Part shown: piece after piece, positions 61,427 to 63,700 of the stretch | Layout: each line of letters begins with the position of its first letter | Position numbering within the stretch: position 1 is the stretch's first letter | Assembly: GCA_007695045.1 (NCBI GenBank) | Contig: REEP01000045.1 | Coordinates: forward strand, 1-63,700 | From: Rhodospirillales bacterium | GTDB taxonomy: Bacteria > Pseudomonadota > Alphaproteobacteria > Rhodospirillales > Defluviicoccaceae | Reading direction: 5' to 3' | DNA length: 63,700 nucleotides | Notes under the pieces: model-generated | Seen by the model: only the letters and a program-made list of their open reading frames with translations | The model's database searches: none | What the model was told of the DNA's origin: nothing | Program-made: the position numbers and the translations under genes

Positions 61427-61550
61427 TGCCCGGGCTTGACCCGGGCATCCACGGGAAACCGCCGGGCGGGGTGTCGGGGGGGCGGTGCGATGGCTGGGGC
61501 GTTGTGGCCGTGGTGGGGGTGTTCGTGGATGGCCGGGACAAGCCCGGCCA
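61427..61550. mobile_element. MITE-like element, copy 1
   Basis: A 124-bp unit beginning TGCCCGGGCTTGACCCGGGC-ATCCACG and ending in its near inverse CGTGGATGGCCGGGACAAGC-CCGGCCA (terminal inverted repeats of 27 bp, about 25 matches in the better copies). There is no coding capacity. Similar units at 62061-62184 and 63493-63615 have almost the same length. Confidence 0.8.
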
Positions 61551-61591
61551 AGTCGGGGAAGGGGGGCGGGGGCGCCGTCCCGCCACGACTT

Positions 61592-61879
61592 TTACGCGAG
61601 GCTGTCGAACAGGTCGTCCCAGGCCGGGTTGAACGCCAGGATCAGCCCCACCTTCCAGGCGCGCGGCCAGTGCTTCATGGTCCGCTCGCGCTGGATCGCC
61701 GCCGACATGTCGTCGTGCCGTTCGAACCACACCAGCCGCTTGAGGCCGTAGCGCCTGGTGAAGCCGGCGATGACGCCCTCCCGGTGTTCCCAGGCGCGCC
61801 GCACGAGATCGCCGGTGACGCCCAGATAGAGCGTCCCGTTGGGGCGGTTGGTCATGATGTAAACCCAGCCGGCCTTCAT
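61592..61879 (-). CDS. GIY-YIG nuclease family protein
   Basis: A 95-residue single-domain UvrC/Uri-type GIY-YIG protein. The motif appears as VYI (6-8) and YLG (18-20) in GWVYIMTNRPNGTLYLGVTG, with the catalytic Arg region DLVRRAWEHREG, then RYGLKRLVWFERHDDMSAAI and the C-terminal ERTMKHWPRAWKVGLI. Stand-alone members of this size are common in alphaproteobacteria and their roles are unclear. The gene lies between MITE-like copies 1 and 2, which may be coincidence or a functional link. Confidence 0.9.
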   Translation of the reverse strand: MKAGWVYIMTNRPNGTLYLGVTGDLVRRAWEHREGVIAGFTRRYGLKRLVWFERHDDMSAAIQRERTMKHWPRAWKVGLILAFNPAWDDLFDSLA

Positions 61880-61922
61880 GCCGTCATCGTGGCCCGGTGA
61901 GCCGTGCCGCCATCAGCGGCCG

Positions 61923-62030
61923 TTTCGTGGATGGCCGGGACGAGCCCGGCCAAGTCGCGTGACGGGGGCGGTGGGACGAGCCCGGCCAAGTCGCGGAGGG
62001 GGGGTGGGACCAGCCCGGCCAGGTCGCGGA
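61923..62030. repeat. Three tandem truncated tails of the MITE-like element
   Basis: Segments resembling the right end of the element (GGACGAGCCCGGCCAAGTCG and variants) occur at about 61924-61960, 61973-61998 and 62005-62030. They are followed after a spacer by full copy 2. They suggest internal deletions or template slippage during amplification. Confidence 0.7.
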
Positions 62031-62060
62031 GGGGGTGCCGGCGGTCTCCTCTTTCTGATT

Positions 62061-62184
62061 TGCCCGGGCTTGACCCGGGCATCCACGAAAAACGCCGGGA
62101 GGGGTGTCGGGGGGACGGTGCGATGGCTGGGGGCATCGTGCCGGTGGTGGGGGTGTTCGTGGATGGCCGGGTCAAGCCCGGCCA
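62061..62184. mobile_element. MITE-like element, copy 2
   Basis: A 124-bp copy with ends TGCCCGGGCTTGACCCGGGC and GGCCGGGTCAAGCCCGGCCA. The centre GGTGCGATGGCTGGGGGCAT is shared with copies 1 and 3. Flanked on the left by tail fragments, on the right by the PEP-CTERM gene 3' end. Confidence 0.8.
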
Positions 62185-62277
62185 AGTCCAGTGACGGGGG
62201 CGGTGGGGAACAAAGAAAGAGCGGCCGGGGGGACCGGCCGCTCTCGCCGACACGGGATGTCGGATAACGGGGATGCG

Positions 62278-63084
62278 TCAGACGAGACGCCGCCGCCGCG
62301 CCATCAAGCCGATCCCGGCCAGGCCGAGACCGAGGATGCCGAGGGTGACCGGCTCGGCCACTGCCGTAGGAACGAAGGTGGCGCTCATCAGGATGATCAG
62401 GTCGTCATGGTTGTCATCGTCTCCACCCGGCAAAAAGCCGCCGTCGTCGAAGGCGATGTAAAGCTGGTTGACGGGCAGACAGTTGCCGGGGGGGGAACAC
62501 GCTCCATCCAACTCCGCTGCACCCAGCAGGAAGCCGGGAGCGAGGACCTTGGTCCCAAGGAAACTTGCGGTCTGATCATCGTTGGTGCCGTACAGGACCC
62601 CAAAGTTGTCATTGAAAACCTCAACACCCGGGGGCGCGTTGGTGCCTGAGATGATCTCAAACTTGAACGGGATGACCCCCCCGGCAAAGTTCTCGACCGT
62701 GAAAGTGTCGTCGAAGCCTGCGACCACGCTGTTATTTGAGGCGCGAATGTCGCCAACACCGGCGGTGATCAAGGTCGGGTCGCCGTCCCACTGGAAGCTG
62801 TTAATCCATCCGGCTTCCTGGAAGACGAACGAGAACGTGAGAGTCCAGGTGCCCTCGGTCAGCGGATCGAGCGTGGGGACGCTGACGGCTGCCGCAGTGG
62901 TGGTCGTGTTCTGGATCGCGCTGAAGGGGGCGGTCCAGAAGTCATTCCCTGAAACGGTCGTGATTTGGTCGTTCTCAATGGTGATATCGCCGCTCGTGAT
63001 CGATGCCGCGTCCGCTGCGCCGGCTGCGCCGACGATCAGGGCTGCGGTCGCCACGCCGGCGAGCAGGTTGCGTGTGGTGATCAT
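62278..63084 (-). CDS. PEP-CTERM sorting-domain exported protein
   Basis: 268 residues: a signal peptide (MITTRNLLAGVATAALIVGA, cleavage near ADA-AS) and, at the C-terminus, a sorting signal AEPVTLGILGLGLAGIGLMA followed by RRRRLV, a variant of the PEP-CTERM tripartite motif cleaved by exosortase. The mature part is Thr/Asn/Gly-rich and beta-prone with two cysteines (GACSPPGNCLPV). Such proteins are secreted or surface-bound, often with exopolysaccharide. AGGAGGAGG is well spaced from the ATG at 63084. No exosortase gene is in the window. Confidence 0.88.
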   Translation of the reverse strand: MITTRNLLAGVATAALIVGAAGAADAASITSGDITIENDQITTVSGNDFWTAPFSAIQNTTTTAAAVSVPTLDPLTEGTWTLTFSFVFQEAGWINSFQWDGDPTLITAGVGDIRASNNSVVAGFDDTFTVENFAGGVIPFKFEIISGTNAPPGVEVFNDNFGVLYGTNDDQTASFLGTKVLAPGFLLGAAELDGACSPPGNCLPVNQLYIAFDDGGFLPGGDDDNHDDLIILMSATFVPTAVAEPVTLGILGLGLAGIGLMARRRRLV

Positions 63085-63219
63085 GATTGTGGCCTCCTCC
63101 TTCAAGAAATCCATCGTTGTGGATGCGATGCGAAACAGGTGCCCACAGTGAAGCAAGCGGCATGCCAGATTTGGAAAACGAATGATATCAACGGGTTGGT
63201 AGCGGCGACGGCGGCCGGA

Positions 63220-63239
63220 GTGTAAAGTCTGCTTTACAC
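63220..63239. promoter_or_regulatory. Perfect palindrome upstream of the PEP-CTERM gene
   Basis: GTGTAAAG-TCTG-CTTTACAC is a perfect 8-bp inverted repeat, about 135 nt upstream of the start codon. The core also fits TGT-N12-ACA, the site type bound by PpsR/CrtJ and some other regulators. It is a likely operator; the protein that binds it is unknown. Confidence 0.65.
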
Positions 63240-63337
63240 CCGATTGGGGGTAGTGTGCCCGCGCCGGCCCCGCCCGGGCCGGAAAAACCCTTCCGTATCA
63301 TAAAGTTAAGGGGCCACCGGCGGCACTTTCCGGGGTG

Positions 63338-63461
63338 TCGGAATTCTTTACACCGGAATCGGCCGGATCGCCGCCGGGGGTGATGGCGGCGGGGAATAAA
63401 CGTTTGGTGTCAAGGGCTTGCCGGCCACCGGGGAGGGCCGCGCGGGTGTAAAGAATTCTGA
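63338..63461. repeat. 17-18-bp inverted repeats with TGTAAAGAATTC core
   Basis: GAATTCTTTACACC at 63341-63354 and its exact inverse GGTGTAAAGAATTC at 63445-63458 are 90 bp apart; the similarity extends a few bases further (TGTCGGAATTCTTTACA versus TGTAAAGAATTCTGACA). They share TGTAAAG with the palindrome at 63220. No gene lies between them. Confidence 0.75.
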
Positions 63462-63492
63462 CAGGGGGTGATGGCGGTCTCCTCCCCCGACT

Positions 63493-63615
63493 TGCCCGGG
63501 CGTGACCCGGGCATCCACGGGAAACCGCCGGGCGGGGTGTCGGGGGCGGTGCGATGGTCGGGGGCAGCGTGCCGGTGCTGGGGCCTTTCGTGGGTGGCCG
63601 GGTCAAGCCCGGCCA
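63493..63615. mobile_element. MITE-like element, copy 3
   Basis: A 123-bp copy: left end TGCCCGGGCGTGACCCGGGC, right end GGCCGGGTCAAGCCCGGCCA, with the common centre GGTGCGATGGTCGGGGGCAG. It lies in the gene-free region upstream of the PEP-CTERM gene. Confidence 0.78.
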
Positions 63616-63645
63616 AGTCGGGGAAGAAGCGGGAGAGAGGCGATT

Positions 63646-63700
63646 TGCCCGGGCTTGACCCGGGCATCCACGGGAAACCGCCGGGCGGGGTGTCGGGGGG
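63646..63700. mobile_element. MITE-like element, copy 4, cut by the window end
   Basis: Begins TGCCCGGGCTTGACCCGGGC and continues GGAAACCGCCGGGCGGGGTG as in copies 1 and 3 up to the last base of the window. It is in direct orientation, 30 bp after copy 3. Confidence 0.75.

Overview
The window looks like chromosome from a high-GC alphaproteobacterium, most likely of the Rhodospirillales type. That placement is inferred from gene content and codon usage (prfA-prmC, an ATP-dependent PDH-type operon, glnB-glnA, fused ispDF, the cysG-DUF2849-cysI-DUF934-cysH operon, parE, rplM-rpsI, a PEP-CTERM protein); there is no rRNA here to fix it. Most of the window is housekeeping DNA, with several accessory islands.

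Layout. 0-0.3 kb: palindromic intergenic repeats. 0.3-5.8 kb: prfA-prmC, then a pyruvate/branched-chain dehydrogenase E1alpha-E1beta-E2 operon. 5.9-11.7 kb: a NodU/CmcH-type carbamoyltransferase, a large eCIS-core (DUF4157) polymorphic-toxin-like protein, and a secreted PQQ-type sugar dehydrogenase. 11.8-21.3 kb: moaA and moeA flank the most interesting segment. This segment holds a degenerate-receiver LuxR regulator converging on a seven-gene leftward cluster (14.6-19.3 kb) that resembles the Pseudomonas Fap functional-amyloid export system: four small secreted proteins, an exported C39 cysteine peptidase (FapD-like), a coiled-coil plus beta-barrel outer-membrane protein (FapF-like), and a last secreted protein ending in CxxC. 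All five secreted proteins share an 'L-x4-[ML]-D-x-V-T-A' motif just after the signal peptide, which resembles the double-glycine leaders cut by C39 peptidases.

21.3-33.1 kb: UDP-sugar epimerase, RarD and AEC transporters, nitronate monooxygenase, pyruvate kinase, an AT-richer ATP-grasp ligase overlapping a CocE-type hydrolase, a GNAT acetyltransferase and a PilZ protein. 33.5-34.7 kb: a scar with a dubious low-GC gene, an IS5-type transposase fragment and a frameshifted vapB antitoxin. 34.9-42.5 kb: a PLDc_N micro-membrane protein, a phytase-like esterase, an Atm1-type ABC exporter, a DUF3299 protein and a solitary type ISP restriction-modification enzyme.

42.8-58.7 kb: ispDF, cutA, tRNA-Pro(GGG), glnB with a good sigma-54 promoter, glnA with a strong terminator, the assimilatory sulfate/siroheme operon, yhhQ, parE, argC, rpsI-rplM. 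59.0-63.7 kb: an AbrB/Doc toxin-antitoxin pair with a visible promoter and operator, bacteriohemerythrin plus an atypical enoyl-CoA hydratase, a GIY-YIG nuclease lying between copies of a roughly 124-bp MITE-like element with 27-bp terminal inverted repeats, and a PEP-CTERM exported protein with palindromic TGTAAAG sites upstream.

A recurrent oddity is short tandem duplications that begin at or next to stop codons in at least five places. In one of them the Shine-Dalgarno sequence of the E2 gene is present three times.
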